DNA of 64,000 bases from positions 62,001-126,000 of the forward strand of contig UQUN01000002.1 of assembly GCA_900544175.1 (NCBI GenBank), written 5' to 3'. Of the stretch, positions 43,816 through 53,474 are shown in pieces. Origin of the DNA: an uncultured Alistipes sp. (GTDB taxonomy: Bacteria > Bacteroidota > Bacteroidia > Bacteroidales > UBA932). The notes below the pieces were generated by a model. That model worked only from the letters and a program-made list of their open reading frames with translations. It did not search any database and was not told the origin of the DNA. Numbering within the stretch: position 1 is the stretch's first letter; every line of letters starts with the position of its first letter. The position numbers and the translations under genes were made by a program.

Positions 43816-46290
43816 ATGAAAATACATATTACAGCCATCCTGACCGCAGCTGTCATGCTGACAGCAATCCTGCCTTCCTGCACATCGGATGCAGACGGGA
43901 TATACGGAAGTTTCCCGTACCTGCACATCGATGACAAATACGGACAAATATCCGTAAGCAACAAGGACACGGTCCTGACAATACCTGTCGAGACAAACAG
44001 AAGCAATCTCATCGCCACTTCCGACACCCAATGGGTAACAGTCATTTTCAACAAAAACAAGCTGCACCTGACGGTACATGAAAACGATACCGAGATATCC
44101 AGGACATGTCTTATATCTGTACGCGACAAGAACAACAAATGCAATGCCACTATTGTCATCAAACAGGATGACAACGGCATCCGTACATACCACAGGGAAA
44201 ACACAATCCTGGAATCCGATGAGGACATAAGGGAACTCGCATCCACATACAGCCGCATATCCCGTAACCTCATTCTCGGTGACGCCAGAAACCACGAGTT
44301 TTCAGGTACATCCATTGTCGATTCCTACAGCACCCGGATCGGAGGAGAGGACCTTACATTCAATGCTTCCGACGGCATCACTGATCTTAGTCCGATAAAG
44401 GACGCCATTACCGAAATACCCGGCGGGCTGTACATCATACTCAACTCCAAACTTAGTGACATATCTCCTCTGCTGGATTTCGATGTCAACAACTGGACAC
44501 TTGTCTGCAACAACAGCATCACCTCCATACGCCAGCTCCAGGAAACGGGCGTAATAGACACTCTGACCATCCAGCATTCTCCCATGATACAGGACTTCAA
44601 CGTCATCGGACAGATGTCGGAACTTAAATACCTGGATCTGTCCAACAACGAACTCAGCGACATCTCGTTCCTGAAAGATCTCAGTCTGCAGACACTTATA
44701 CTTGGAAGTACGACCAATGAGAGCAACAGCATAGGAGACATTTCCGTTCTCTACGGCATGAGCACACTGCGCTTTCTGGATATCAGCGGACTCCCGGTGC
44801 CGCAAAGCCAGATCGACGAGCTCAGCAGACTCAATCCGAACTGCGAGATCACGGCCGACAACATGCAGAACAATCTGCCTGAATTAGGCAACGTGCTGTT
44901 CTCCTCGAACGCCTCCAGCATAAATCTGGTGTGCGAAATATTCAATACTTCCACAACAGCCGAGGTTGCCAGAAAAGGCTTCTACTTCGGTCCAGACCCC
45001 GATAACCTGACATTCTACGAGGACGAAACCGATGATGAAAGCACCATAACCCTGACAATATCGGATCTGGACTCCTCCTCTTACTATTACACCTACGCTC
45101 TCATCGAAACCGAAAAGGGCCTGGGATCCGTATACACCGCTACAGGTCAGGTATACACGTTAGGACGGGCCGTCTTCGACAGCAACCCCATAGGCACAGA
45201 TGCCGGCGAAACAGAAATTACAGTCACCGGTACAATGATGCACCCCGGCAATCCCGCTGTCGTCGAGTTCGGCACCATTCTGGGTAAAGACAGTAACCTC
45301 GACCTTGAACACTACGACGCCATCATGACCAACACTTTCAACTCAATATACGCCGACATGCCCCACACATGGTCCGACACATTCTCCGGACTGGAAAAAG
45401 GCACTGTCTACTATGTGCGGACATACGCCGATGTCGAAGGCATGGGCCGGACATACTCGGAAATCCAGACTGTCACCACGACTGGCACTCCGGACATGCC
45501 CAATACCGTCACTTTAACTGTCGAGATTCCGTCCTGGTCGGATCCGGCCGATGCCGAAGTGACTGTTCCAGAGCAGTTCTTCGGGTACTATTTCCGTAAC
45601 GACATCATTGGAAGCGGTGAACCGCTCGAAGGACTGAAAGAATCTAATGGGCGATTCCTCTTCTATCTCCCGTCAGGAACACAGGATATGATATTCTCCA
45701 ATACCGCAGGCCAGGCAACGTCAGGCGGGAACGGGCTCCAATGGTCCATGCAGGGATCAGCCGGCATGCAGTCAGACCTGCTGGTATACACCACAAGGGA
45801 TCTGAACGTATCCGGCAACATGCAGATAACCGCAACGCCCGAAAGGGTAACCTCACTGATATCCCGCATGCTGTTCGTGTTCTACGATGAGAACGGAGAC
45901 AGATACGAAGACCTCTCATCCAGAATATCTGAGGTAAGAATCACCGCCTCCGGCGTATCCACGACTTATACGATAGATCAGGACATGAACGGCACCTACT
46001 CGGGCAACGGCACCATCGCCCTCGGTACGGACATTATCCCCACGGATGACGAGATCACAATAGCGGAGAACATCCACTTGCTGCCTCCTTCCGGCAACAA
46101 GTCCTTCGCTCTGACAGTGAGCATCACGTTTACTGACGGTACGGTCATGACAAGACCATGCTCGTTCAGGTCGCTCAGACCAAACTGCATCTATGACCTG
46201 ACAGTAAACCTGTACAACTTCTCGTCCGAAAGCGGAAACTCATTCACAGTAGATGTCATAGAGACAATCGAAGAAGAAATAGAATTCTAG
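43816..46290 (+). CDS. Surface lipoprotein with BACON, leucine-rich repeat and fimbrillin-like domains
   Basis: An 824-residue lipoprotein (lipobox ILPSC, Cys22, followed by acidic TSDADG, like a Bacteroidetes surface-export signal). Residues ~40-120 resemble BACON (TSDTQWVTVIFNKNKLHLTV). Residues ~130-355 hold internalin-like leucine-rich repeats (LKYLDLSNNELSDISFLKDL). Two Fn3-like beta domains follow, then a C-terminal domain (about 565-824) with YYF...GRFLFYLPSGTQDMIFSNT, also found in the next two genes. A surface adhesin or receptor is likely; the ligand is unknown. Confidence 0.7.
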   Translation: MKIHITAILTAAVMLTAILPSCTSDADGIYGSFPYLHIDDKYGQISVSNKDTVLTIPVETNRSNLIATSDTQWVTVIFNKNKLHLTVHENDTEISRTCLISVRDKNNKCNATIVIKQDDNGIRTYHRENTILESDEDIRELASTYSRISRNLILGDARNHEFSGTSIVDSYSTRIGGEDLTFNASDGITDLSPIKDAITEIPGGLYIILNSKLSDISPLLDFDVNNWTLVCNNSITSIRQLQETGVIDTLTIQHSPMIQDFNVIGQMSELKYLDLSNNELSDISFLKDLSLQTLILGSTTNESNSIGDISVLYGMSTLRFLDISGLPVPQSQIDELSRLNPNCEITADNMQNNLPELGNVLFSSNASSINLVCEIFNTSTTAEVARKGFYFGPDPDNLTFYEDETDDESTITLTISDLDSSSYYYTYALIETEKGLGSVYTATGQVYTLGRAVFDSNPIGTDAGETEITVTGTMMHPGNPAVVEFGTILGKDSNLDLEHYDAIMTNTFNSIYADMPHTWSDTFSGLEKGTVYYVRTYADVEGMGRTYSEIQTVTTTGTPDMPNTVTLTVEIPSWSDPADAEVTVPEQFFGYYFRNDIIGSGEPLEGLKESNGRFLFYLPSGTQDMIFSNTAGQATSGGNGLQWSMQGSAGMQSDLLVYTTRDLNVSGNMQITATPERVTSLISRMLFVFYDENGDRYEDLSSRISEVRITASGVSTTYTIDQDMNGTYSGNGTIALGTDIIPTDDEITIAENIHLLPPSGNKSFALTVSITFTDGTVMTRPCSFRSLRPNCIYDLTVNLYNFSSESGNSFTVDVIETIEEEIEF

Positions 46291-46301
46291 TTCATCACAA
46301 C

Positions 46302-48071
46302 ATGAGACTTTCAAGATACATAATACCACTGATGATATCTGCCGCCGCTGTTTCCTGCACTGTGCAGGAGATTTCCTCACCTGAATACAGCTGTCGGCTG
46401 AAAATACGCGCCGCATCCGGCCAGATGGACGGCACAAAGAGCATCATCAACCTCGGATCCGACATGGTCTATGCCTACCCGTTCGGACTGGAAGGAAACT
46501 TTCAGGACGTCAACGGTCTGCCTATAGCTGCAAGCTCGATTATAGGAGAGGAATATTCATTCTACATGCCGCAGCCGTCACAGGACATTCTGTTCACCAA
46601 CATCATTGACGGCAACGGAGGGTACAGTATCACTGCACCGTACACAGCGGACACACTGATGAAAATAACCGTCCGTGACAACATGCCCGGAAGCGACTAT
46701 GACTTAGTCACCGGCACTCTGCCCGCTTCCGAGACCGATCCGGACAATCCGTCAGTATACCCTGTGCACCTGAGCCGCAAAGTCGCTCAGATCACCCTGA
46801 ACTTCAGAGTAAAACAGAAGAACAACGAAGAACTCATACAGGATCTCTCGCAGTTCTTTTCAAAAGTTACAGTCAGTGTGCCCACATACTCCACACTGTG
46901 CATACCGTCCATGACCGACAATGCCGGTGTCTATTACGGAGAAGTCACGAGTACATGGAGCAGTGAAAGCATAACTCAGGCATCCGGCATACTGCTTGCG
47001 GACGGCTGCTTCGTATTCCCGTCCACCGGCGGATCAAACGCCGAGTTCTCTCTGACAGCCGTCTCCCCTACAGGCAATACGATAAGCCTCAACTCCTCAC
47101 TCAGTTCCATGATAGAGGCCAACAAGCACTACGACCTCACTCTGACGCTGAGACAGAGAAGCGACGCTTTCGATTTCGAGGTGGAAAGCTTCATAATGGA
47201 CACCATAGCAGTAGACCTGGACTACACGGACTTAGTGGTCACTCCTTCCCTGGACATCGAGATGACCAGGACGGCCGAGAACTTGGACAACACCCCTCCG
47301 TTCAGACTTGGCGAGGATACACTGTACTGCTATCCGTTCATGACGGATGAAGCGGACACCCTTGCCGCAGGCTATCCGAAACCGCAGACAGCCATTGTCA
47401 ACGGCAGGTATATTTTCTCCATACCGAAAGGCACCCAGAACATCATATTCTCCAATATCAATCTCACTGACGGGGTCTCAGACTACCTGTTCAGGATGAA
47501 CAGCGGCATCGACAACGACCCGCTGACATACAATGACAATCTTTGCATCAGAATGCGTGACCTGACATTGCTGGCATCAGATCCCCTGATTCTGGGCAGG
47601 GCCGAGAACATCACCCCTGATCAGGAAGGAATCCGGATAGACCTGCCTCTCAAACAGGTAAGCACAGGCTACAGAGTACTGCTCGACATTACCGCCGAAG
47701 ATGACGCCACTTTGTCCTCGGTACTTGACAATATTCAGAACTACTGGCTCGCAGCAGGTGCATACTGCTCCGACTACAATATCTTCCTCGAATATAATAT
47801 TCACTGGAGTTACCTCGATTACACAAGCGAGCCATACACCATTGATGACATGAAAGAAGTCACCTACAACGGCAGAACCCTGCTCCAGATATCCGACTTC
47901 AGCCACATCCTGCTCAATCCTGAAGTGTCAAGCAACGGAAATCTCTCCTTTTACGTACTTACCGATAAAGGAGAGACAAGGACATTCTCCCATTCCTACA
48001 ATGTGTATGACCTCTTCATGAAAAACACCACTGTCATCATGAAATTAAGCTCCCGCGACCTTATATACTGA
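46302..48071 (+). CDS. Fimbrillin-like lipoprotein with two copies of a shared domain
   Basis: A 589-residue lipoprotein (lipobox AAVSC, Cys19). It seems to contain two tandem copies of a fimbrillin/Mfa-like domain. Each has a YPF motif, then a Y-F-[IM]-P-x3-Q-[DN]-I-[LI]-F-[TS]-N signature: EYSFYMPQPSQDILFTN near residue 85 and RYIFSIPKGTQNIIFSN near 370. A later V-L-x-R-K-V-A-Q-I-like strand (HLSRKVAQITLNF) is common in Mfa-type fimbrillins. No LRR is present. It lies 11 and 17 bases from its neighbours. Confidence 0.65.
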   Translation: MRLSRYIIPLMISAAAVSCTVQEISSPEYSCRLKIRAASGQMDGTKSIINLGSDMVYAYPFGLEGNFQDVNGLPIAASSIIGEEYSFYMPQPSQDILFTNIIDGNGGYSITAPYTADTLMKITVRDNMPGSDYDLVTGTLPASETDPDNPSVYPVHLSRKVAQITLNFRVKQKNNEELIQDLSQFFSKVTVSVPTYSTLCIPSMTDNAGVYYGEVTSTWSSESITQASGILLADGCFVFPSTGGSNAEFSLTAVSPTGNTISLNSSLSSMIEANKHYDLTLTLRQRSDAFDFEVESFIMDTIAVDLDYTDLVVTPSLDIEMTRTAENLDNTPPFRLGEDTLYCYPFMTDEADTLAAGYPKPQTAIVNGRYIFSIPKGTQNIIFSNINLTDGVSDYLFRMNSGIDNDPLTYNDNLCIRMRDLTLLASDPLILGRAENITPDQEGIRIDLPLKQVSTGYRVLLDITAEDDATLSSVLDNIQNYWLAAGAYCSDYNIFLEYNIHWSYLDYTSEPYTIDDMKEVTYNGRTLLQISDFSHILLNPEVSSNGNLSFYVLTDKGETRTFSHSYNVYDLFMKNTTVIMKLSSRDLIY

Positions 48072-48088
48072 TATAAATCCGCCAGACC

Positions 48089-51000
48089 ATGCAAAAAGAC
48101 ATAAAACTCATTGTTGCAGCAGGACTCATGGCAATGACCGCCGTATCCTGCCACCGTGACGAACTCAGTCCCGCACAATATCCGGATACAGTACTGAGAC
48201 TCACAGCCGACATACCGTCGTTCGACATTACCGGAACCAAAGCGGAAGCCACTGCGGATTCTCTTTTCGCATATCCGTTCAACTCCGGCACAGAGACCCC
48301 TGTCAAGCCTCTGCGCTTCGACAACTACACCGGCGGACAGTATTGGTTCACTATTCCTGCAGAGACAGAAAGCATCCTGTTCACCAATGTATCCGAACAC
48401 GAGGAGAACCTCGAAGTACAGTCTGGATTGCCGGAATTTCTGCTGGAAATCAGCAGTAAGGACGGACAATACGCAGGTCATGACGTATATTTCGGAGGTA
48501 TAGCAGAGTACTCGACCGGCGAGCCGGAACAGACTATCGCCCTCACAAGAGCTGTCGCAAGACTCCGCCCGGTACTGAAGATGGTCATTGACGAGGACAC
48601 CCTGAGCGACCTCACATCCCAGTTCGACAGCGTAAGACTCTCTGTCGACGGTATCAGCAAAGGGATACGGCTCGGAAAAGACTTCTCATACACGACATTC
48701 GGACAGAACAGCATCAGTACACGCATGGATGTCACGACCGCTGCATGCACAGCTGAAGGCATCTACACATTTCCAAGCATAACACCGAATCCGTCCATGA
48801 GCCTGCGTGTCTTTCTCAAGGACGGTACGGACCTCGAATTCTCGGGAATCCTGCCGGAAAGCATCCTTGCCAACCACGACCACACCCTGAGCATATACCT
48901 GCACAAGGACAACACCGATGCCGGTTTCACGCTCGACATGACCATGAACGAGATAACTGTAGAGAACCCTGGATGGACTACTTTCGACATAGTCAGCTTC
49001 GACAAGGACGCACTTTTCTTTTCAGTGGACGAAGGCATCTCCAACGAACTGACCGTAAAGAGTCTCACAGGCCAGTGGAGCACTACCGTCCCGCTTGACG
49101 TCATACAATATTTCTCCATCGAGAACAAGCGGACAGGCACCATGGTCACCTCGGAGAGACCGACATTGTCCGGAATGTCCGGAGACACTCTTCTCATAAC
49201 CACGGTCAGGAACATGAACGGTTCCGAGACACCCATAACGTTTGACCTCCCGTTCAAGGCCGATGTCCACAATACCTACAATGTCACTCTGGTCCAGTCC
49301 AACGGACAGAACCAGCGCATAGACTTGGATAAGGAATACGGATATCTGAACATCAAAGGCTTCTGCACTCTCTACAGGATGGACGGAACAGACTCCACCG
49401 AGATTGGAACAATCTCAGGAAGCTACGGCAACTACCTCGACGGAGGAGTCTACCGGATATCCGGAGACGTCCTTACCTATTTTGAGGCAGAACATGCCAA
49501 TTCCATAGAGTTCCACAACACTACCTCTCTCATGGACTTGAGAGTATACAATCCCCGCAGTGCCATGACCGGACTTGACCTCAACGGACTCGCTATGCTC
49601 AAATCTGTAACCATACACGACTACGAAAGCAACGGCACTGCATTCGAGACCATAACGGCTCAGGGACTCGAACGGCTTGAGACAGTTGACCTGCAATCTC
49701 TGAGAGCACTGAAGACCCTGTCCCTGCCTGACTGTCCCGCTCTGGAGAGCATTGTTCCGAACTGCAGCTCCAGTTCCTCGCTCACCTCTGTCGATATAAG
49801 CAATTCCACAAATCTCCGAAATTTTGAAGCCAACATTCCGAATGCGCCTGTAAGGGTTCTCGATTTCTCTGGCAGCGGTATACGGACAATAGACCTCGAC
49901 GGAAACTCAAGCACCATGCTCAGCACACTGAATGTCAGCGAGTGTTCCGATATAGACGAGATACAGCTTGCCAACCTGCCCCGCCTTAGCAGCATCGTCT
50001 CGGACAATGCCTCTATACGGTACATGAGCATAAGGGGCTCCGACTCCCTTACCGTACTGTCGATACCTGGACTGGACATTGACAGCGTTTATCTGGATGA
50101 CATGCGCAACCTGACCTCCATTACGGCTGACAACTCGTCCATAATCGCCCTGAAAGGCTTAGAGTACTACAACGCTACTCCTGACCTGGAGCGGCTAAGC
50201 TTCCAGAACTGCGCGAACCTCAAGAAGCTGGAACTTTCCGCCCTGGACAGGATTACCCTGCTTGATGTGCGTAACTGCACATCCCTCGGCGAACTCATCC
50301 TGGACGACGGGCAGGACCTGTCCGGAATAGAGAAATTCAACGTTACCGGATGCTCCGCCATGAAGACCTTCCGACTGTACAACGTATTCAGTTCGAACTA
50401 CTGTTTCGGACTTGACAGTCTCGACCTGAGCGGATGTACATCACTCGACTCCCTCGAAGTGTATGACAACGGCTATTCAAATTCCACACTGTCCCGCATA
50501 ATATTGGACCAAGACGCAAACCTGAGAAGCGCCGGTATCAGATTACTGCCGAAACTCTCCGAGATAAGCATGAACGGCACTTCCATCCAGAACCTGTACA
50601 TAAAGTCATGCAACACCCTTGTACTGATGAACCTCACCGGAACCGAAATCCAGAATGCCGATATCAGGGACTGCTCGAACCTTGCTCAGGTCATCCTCTC
50701 CGGCACACCTGCAAGGCAGCTGACTCTATACAATCTCAACAACCTGTCGAGGGTATATGCCGATGAATGCCAGTCGCTCAACACAATAAACATAGAGTCC
50801 TGCAGCAACCTGTATGACATCGACCTGACAAACAGCCCGGCGTTGGTTTCCATGAGGATATGGAACCACAACTCTACGCAGATATCCTCCATAGACGACA
50901 TCCGGACATGCCCGGCACTGGAGAACCTCCAGCTCAGCTGGCTGAACAACATCGAACATATAGACCTGAGACAGAACACATCCCTCAAGACTTTGGAATT

Positions 51001-51877
51001 AGCCAACATGACAGGACTCAAGCTCCTGAACTGCTCCGGACTCGCAGGGCTTACCGAGTACATATGCGAGGACTATGCCCCGGAAACTCTGATCCTGGAC
51101 AACTGCGTATCCCTCAAGACATTGCACATCTGGGGCAGCAACTTGGACAGCCTGTCCGCCAACGGACTTACCAGTGTCGAGGAATTTTCCCTGAACAACA
51201 CGTCCATCAGCGGAGACCTGGTACTGTCGGATATGCCATCCCTCAGACATCTGTGGCTCGGAGCCAACAACAGCCTCACCAGCCTGACGGTAAACGGTTC
51301 CCCGGAACTGAACTACATCGGGCTTGACGAGAACAGGCAGATTGCAAGACTATCTATCGGCGAAAACAACAAACTCTCCCGTATCTATCTGAGATACAAC
51401 TATTATCTGAAATTCAGCGACTGTGCTTTCAATGCACAGTCAACTCTCAGAAGCTTCCACTCCATAAGCTGCGGCAGCAGCAACACCGCAGACCCTGCAG
51501 AGACACTGGACTTAAGCTCATACACGCTGCTCGACACCGTAAACGTAGTAAACAACACAAGGCTTTCCGTACTGAATCTCAACGGCTGCTCCAGTCTGAC
51601 TGTCGCCAATCTGGACCAGAACAGCGCGCTCGCCCAGATGGATCTGACCGGATGCAAGTCCATCCTCAAACTGGACATGTATAGATGTGACTTCCAGGCC
51701 GATGCCCTGAATACCATATTCACACAGCTGCCGGAACGGCAACCCGCCGATATTGCTGAACTACGCATGAAGGACTGTCCGGGAGAATCCCAGTGCGACG
51801 ACACAATAGCCGGAAAAAAGAACTGGACTCCTACTGCCAACGACATCGCTCCGGAGCTGAAGGATCTGGACAGATAA
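48089..51877 (+). CDS. Large surface lipoprotein with fimbrillin-like and leucine-rich repeat domains
   Basis: A 1262-residue lipoprotein (lipobox TAVSC, Cys21, then acidic HRDE). Residues ~30-300 carry the shared fimbrillin-like domain (FAYPF ... QYWFTIPAETESILFTN, LTRAVARLRPVLKM). Residues ~470-1225 are a long array of about 21-23-residue repeats with L..L.L..C..L and asparagine ladders (LNVSECSDIDEIQLANLP). The end, ADIAELRMKDCPGESQCDDT then AGKKNWTP, is the BspA-like cap of Bacteroidetes LRR proteins. Likely extracellular adhesion or binding. The stop overlaps an upstream alternative LysR start (TAATG). Confidence 0.75.
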   Translation: MQKDIKLIVAAGLMAMTAVSCHRDELSPAQYPDTVLRLTADIPSFDITGTKAEATADSLFAYPFNSGTETPVKPLRFDNYTGGQYWFTIPAETESILFTNVSEHEENLEVQSGLPEFLLEISSKDGQYAGHDVYFGGIAEYSTGEPEQTIALTRAVARLRPVLKMVIDEDTLSDLTSQFDSVRLSVDGISKGIRLGKDFSYTTFGQNSISTRMDVTTAACTAEGIYTFPSITPNPSMSLRVFLKDGTDLEFSGILPESILANHDHTLSIYLHKDNTDAGFTLDMTMNEITVENPGWTTFDIVSFDKDALFFSVDEGISNELTVKSLTGQWSTTVPLDVIQYFSIENKRTGTMVTSERPTLSGMSGDTLLITTVRNMNGSETPITFDLPFKADVHNTYNVTLVQSNGQNQRIDLDKEYGYLNIKGFCTLYRMDGTDSTEIGTISGSYGNYLDGGVYRISGDVLTYFEAEHANSIEFHNTTSLMDLRVYNPRSAMTGLDLNGLAMLKSVTIHDYESNGTAFETITAQGLERLETVDLQSLRALKTLSLPDCPALESIVPNCSSSSSLTSVDISNSTNLRNFEANIPNAPVRVLDFSGSGIRTIDLDGNSSTMLSTLNVSECSDIDEIQLANLPRLSSIVSDNASIRYMSIRGSDSLTVLSIPGLDIDSVYLDDMRNLTSITADNSSIIALKGLEYYNATPDLERLSFQNCANLKKLELSALDRITLLDVRNCTSLGELILDDGQDLSGIEKFNVTGCSAMKTFRLYNVFSSNYCFGLDSLDLSGCTSLDSLEVYDNGYSNSTLSRIILDQDANLRSAGIRLLPKLSEISMNGTSIQNLYIKSCNTLVLMNLTGTEIQNADIRDCSNLAQVILSGTPARQLTLYNLNNLSRVYADECQSLNTINIESCSNLYDIDLTNSPALVSMRIWNHNSTQISSIDDIRTCPALENLQLSWLNNIEHIDLRQNTSLKTLELANMTGLKLLNCSGLAGLTEYICEDYAPETLILDNCVSLKTLHIWGSNLDSLSANGLTSVEEFSLNNTSISGDLVLSDMPSLRHLWLGANNSLTSLTVNGSPELNYIGLDENRQIARLSIGENNKLSRIYLRYNYYLKFSDCAFNAQSTLRSFHSISCGSSNTADPAETLDLSSYTLLDTVNVVNNTRLSVLNLNGCSSLTVANLDQNSALAQMDLTGCKSILKLDMYRCDFQADALNTIFTQLPERQPADIAELRMKDCPGESQCDDTIAGKKNWTPTANDIAPELKDLDR

Positions 51878-51897
51878 TGACAAGAGCCGGACGAACT

Positions 51898-52497
51898 ATG
51901 ATTTGCGACTACAGACTAAAAGTATTCTATACGGTTGCGGTTAAAGGAAGCTTTACCGCAGCCGCCAAGGAATTAGGCATAACCCAGCCTGCGGTAAGCA
52001 ACCATATATCCGAGCTGGAATGCGCCGTAGGTGACACGCTGTTCCAAAGAAGCAGAAAAGAGACGGTACTCACGGAAAAAGGGCACAGACTTTTCGACTA
52101 TGCCGAGAAAATACTGTACCTGTACAAATGCGCAGACAGAGAACTGGTTCCCAGGAAACGGGAAGACATGTGCCGTCTGTGCATAGCCGCCGTTCCGGAA
52201 GCAGCCCGCTTTATCCTGAAGCCCATCATCGAGAACTACTCCAGACTCTATCCAGATGCCGAGATATCAGTTCTCGAAAGAAGCAGGGAAGAAGCCATGC
52301 TGATGCTCGATGACGCAGAAGCCGATATCGCCGTTACGGATATACCCTGGAATGATTCGGACACATCCATATTCGCCACCATATCCATCAACGGAGCCGC
52401 TGCACCAATGACTACATACTATATGTCCAGGACCACCGACTCCGGGAAATCCAAGATCATAAATGATTTCCTACTGTGCTGCAAGACATTTAAATGA
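51898..52497 (+). CDS. Shortened LysR-type transcriptional regulator
   Basis: A 199-residue LysR-family protein. The winged helix-turn-helix is complete: YRLKVFYTVAVKGSFTAAAK, LGITQPAVSNHISELE, and ETVLTEKGHRLFDYAE. The effector domain starts normally (LCIAAVPEAARFILKPIIEN), but only about 110 residues remain instead of about 200. The end (TTYYMSRTTDSGKSKIINDF) looks like the family's usual end, so an internal segment is missing. I chose ATG 51898 by family alignment. An ATG at 51877 overlapping the LRR stop (TAATG) is possible. Confidence 0.7.
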   Translation: MICDYRLKVFYTVAVKGSFTAAAKELGITQPAVSNHISELECAVGDTLFQRSRKETVLTEKGHRLFDYAEKILYLYKCADRELVPRKREDMCRLCIAAVPEAARFILKPIIENYSRLYPDAEISVLERSREEAMLMLDDAEADIAVTDIPWNDSDTSIFATISINGAAAPMTTYYMSRTTDSGKSKIINDFLLCCKTFK

Positions 52498-52523
52498 CAT
52501 TGGTACAAATTGCGGAATAATTC

Positions 52524-52554
52524 TTTGTCCTTTGACCCAAAAAAATTATCTTTG
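52524..52554 (+). promoter_or_regulatory. Promoter of the lipid A-type acyltransferase gene
   Basis: TTTG (52524-52527), 19 bases, then TATCTTTG (52547-52554): a complete match to the Bacteroidetes TTTG-N19-TAnnTTTG pattern. It predicts transcription from about 52559, leaving a leader of roughly 34 bases. Confidence 0.75.
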
Positions 52555-52592
52555 TTTGCTGAATACACAGAAAAGAAGGACTAAAGAGCAGA

Positions 52593-53474
52593 ATGTACAG
52601 GGTCATCATATTTCTTATATCAATCATATCCAGAATACCTCTGGGTGTGCATTATGTTTTCTCGAATATCCTGGCATTCATGCTTCACCACGTACTGCAC
52701 TACAGGTACTCAACCGTGGTATCCAATATATCAAGATCATTTCCCGAACTTACCTACAAGGAAATAGATGACATATGCGCTGATTTTTACCGTAACTTGG
52801 CGGATGTCATGGTAGAATCAATCTGGGCACTGACAGCTCCTACCCGGAAAATAGGCAGACAGGTGAGAATCACGGGGCAGGACGACCTCAACAAAGCGAT
52901 ATCGCTCAACCGCAATGCCATCATAATGGTGGGGCACCTCGGCAACTGGGAGATATTCACCGGACTGCCGGACCTGCGCACCAATTACGGCATAGATATC
53001 GACAACAAGGATTTCATATATGTCTACAAAAAGCCTCACAGCAAGACTGCCGAGAAGGTAATAAGCCGGCTGAGGACCAAACACGGATCATGCTCCATAA
53101 TAGAAGCACACAGAATCCTCAGACACATCATCCAGCACAGGGAAGGGAAGTCCGCATTCTTCTTCATCTGTGACCAGAACCCCGGCAGCAGTACCAGCAA
53201 ATTTATTGTCAATTTCCTGAATCAGAAGACATACATGGTGGAGGGTCCCGAATCCATAGCAGCCAGGCTGGGGATGCCGGTCCTCTACTGCGGTCTCATC
53301 AGACATGGACGCAAAGACAACGAGGCCCATTTCAGGCTGATCACCGAAAACGCATCGGAGTGCCCGGAAGGATATGTCACAAGGACCTTCGCATCACTGC
53401 TGGAACAGGATATAAAAGAACACAAACCGACATGGCTCTGGAGCCATAGAAGATGGAAAATAAGAATACAATGA
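52593..53474 (+). CDS. Lysophospholipid/lipid A acyltransferase (LpxL-like)
   Basis: A 293-residue LpxL/HtrB-family acyltransferase that adds a secondary acyl chain to lipid A or a related lipid at the inner membrane. A hydrophobic N-terminal helix (residues 1-25) precedes the catalytic motif GHLGNWEIF near residue 114 (HxxxxE form), then FFICDQNPG near 192 and EGPESIAARLGMPVLY near 215. The exact acceptor and donor cannot be inferred. Its last four bases overlap the DUF4831 gene (ATGA). Confidence 0.85.
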   Translation: MYRVIIFLISIISRIPLGVHYVFSNILAFMLHHVLHYRYSTVVSNISRSFPELTYKEIDDICADFYRNLADVMVESIWALTAPTRKIGRQVRITGQDDLNKAISLNRNAIIMVGHLGNWEIFTGLPDLRTNYGIDIDNKDFIYVYKKPHSKTAEKVISRLRTKHGSCSIIEAHRILRHIIQHREGKSAFFFICDQNPGSSTSKFIVNFLNQKTYMVEGPESIAARLGMPVLYCGLIRHGRKDNEAHFRLITENASECPEGYVTRTFASLLEQDIKEHKPTWLWSHRRWKIRIQ

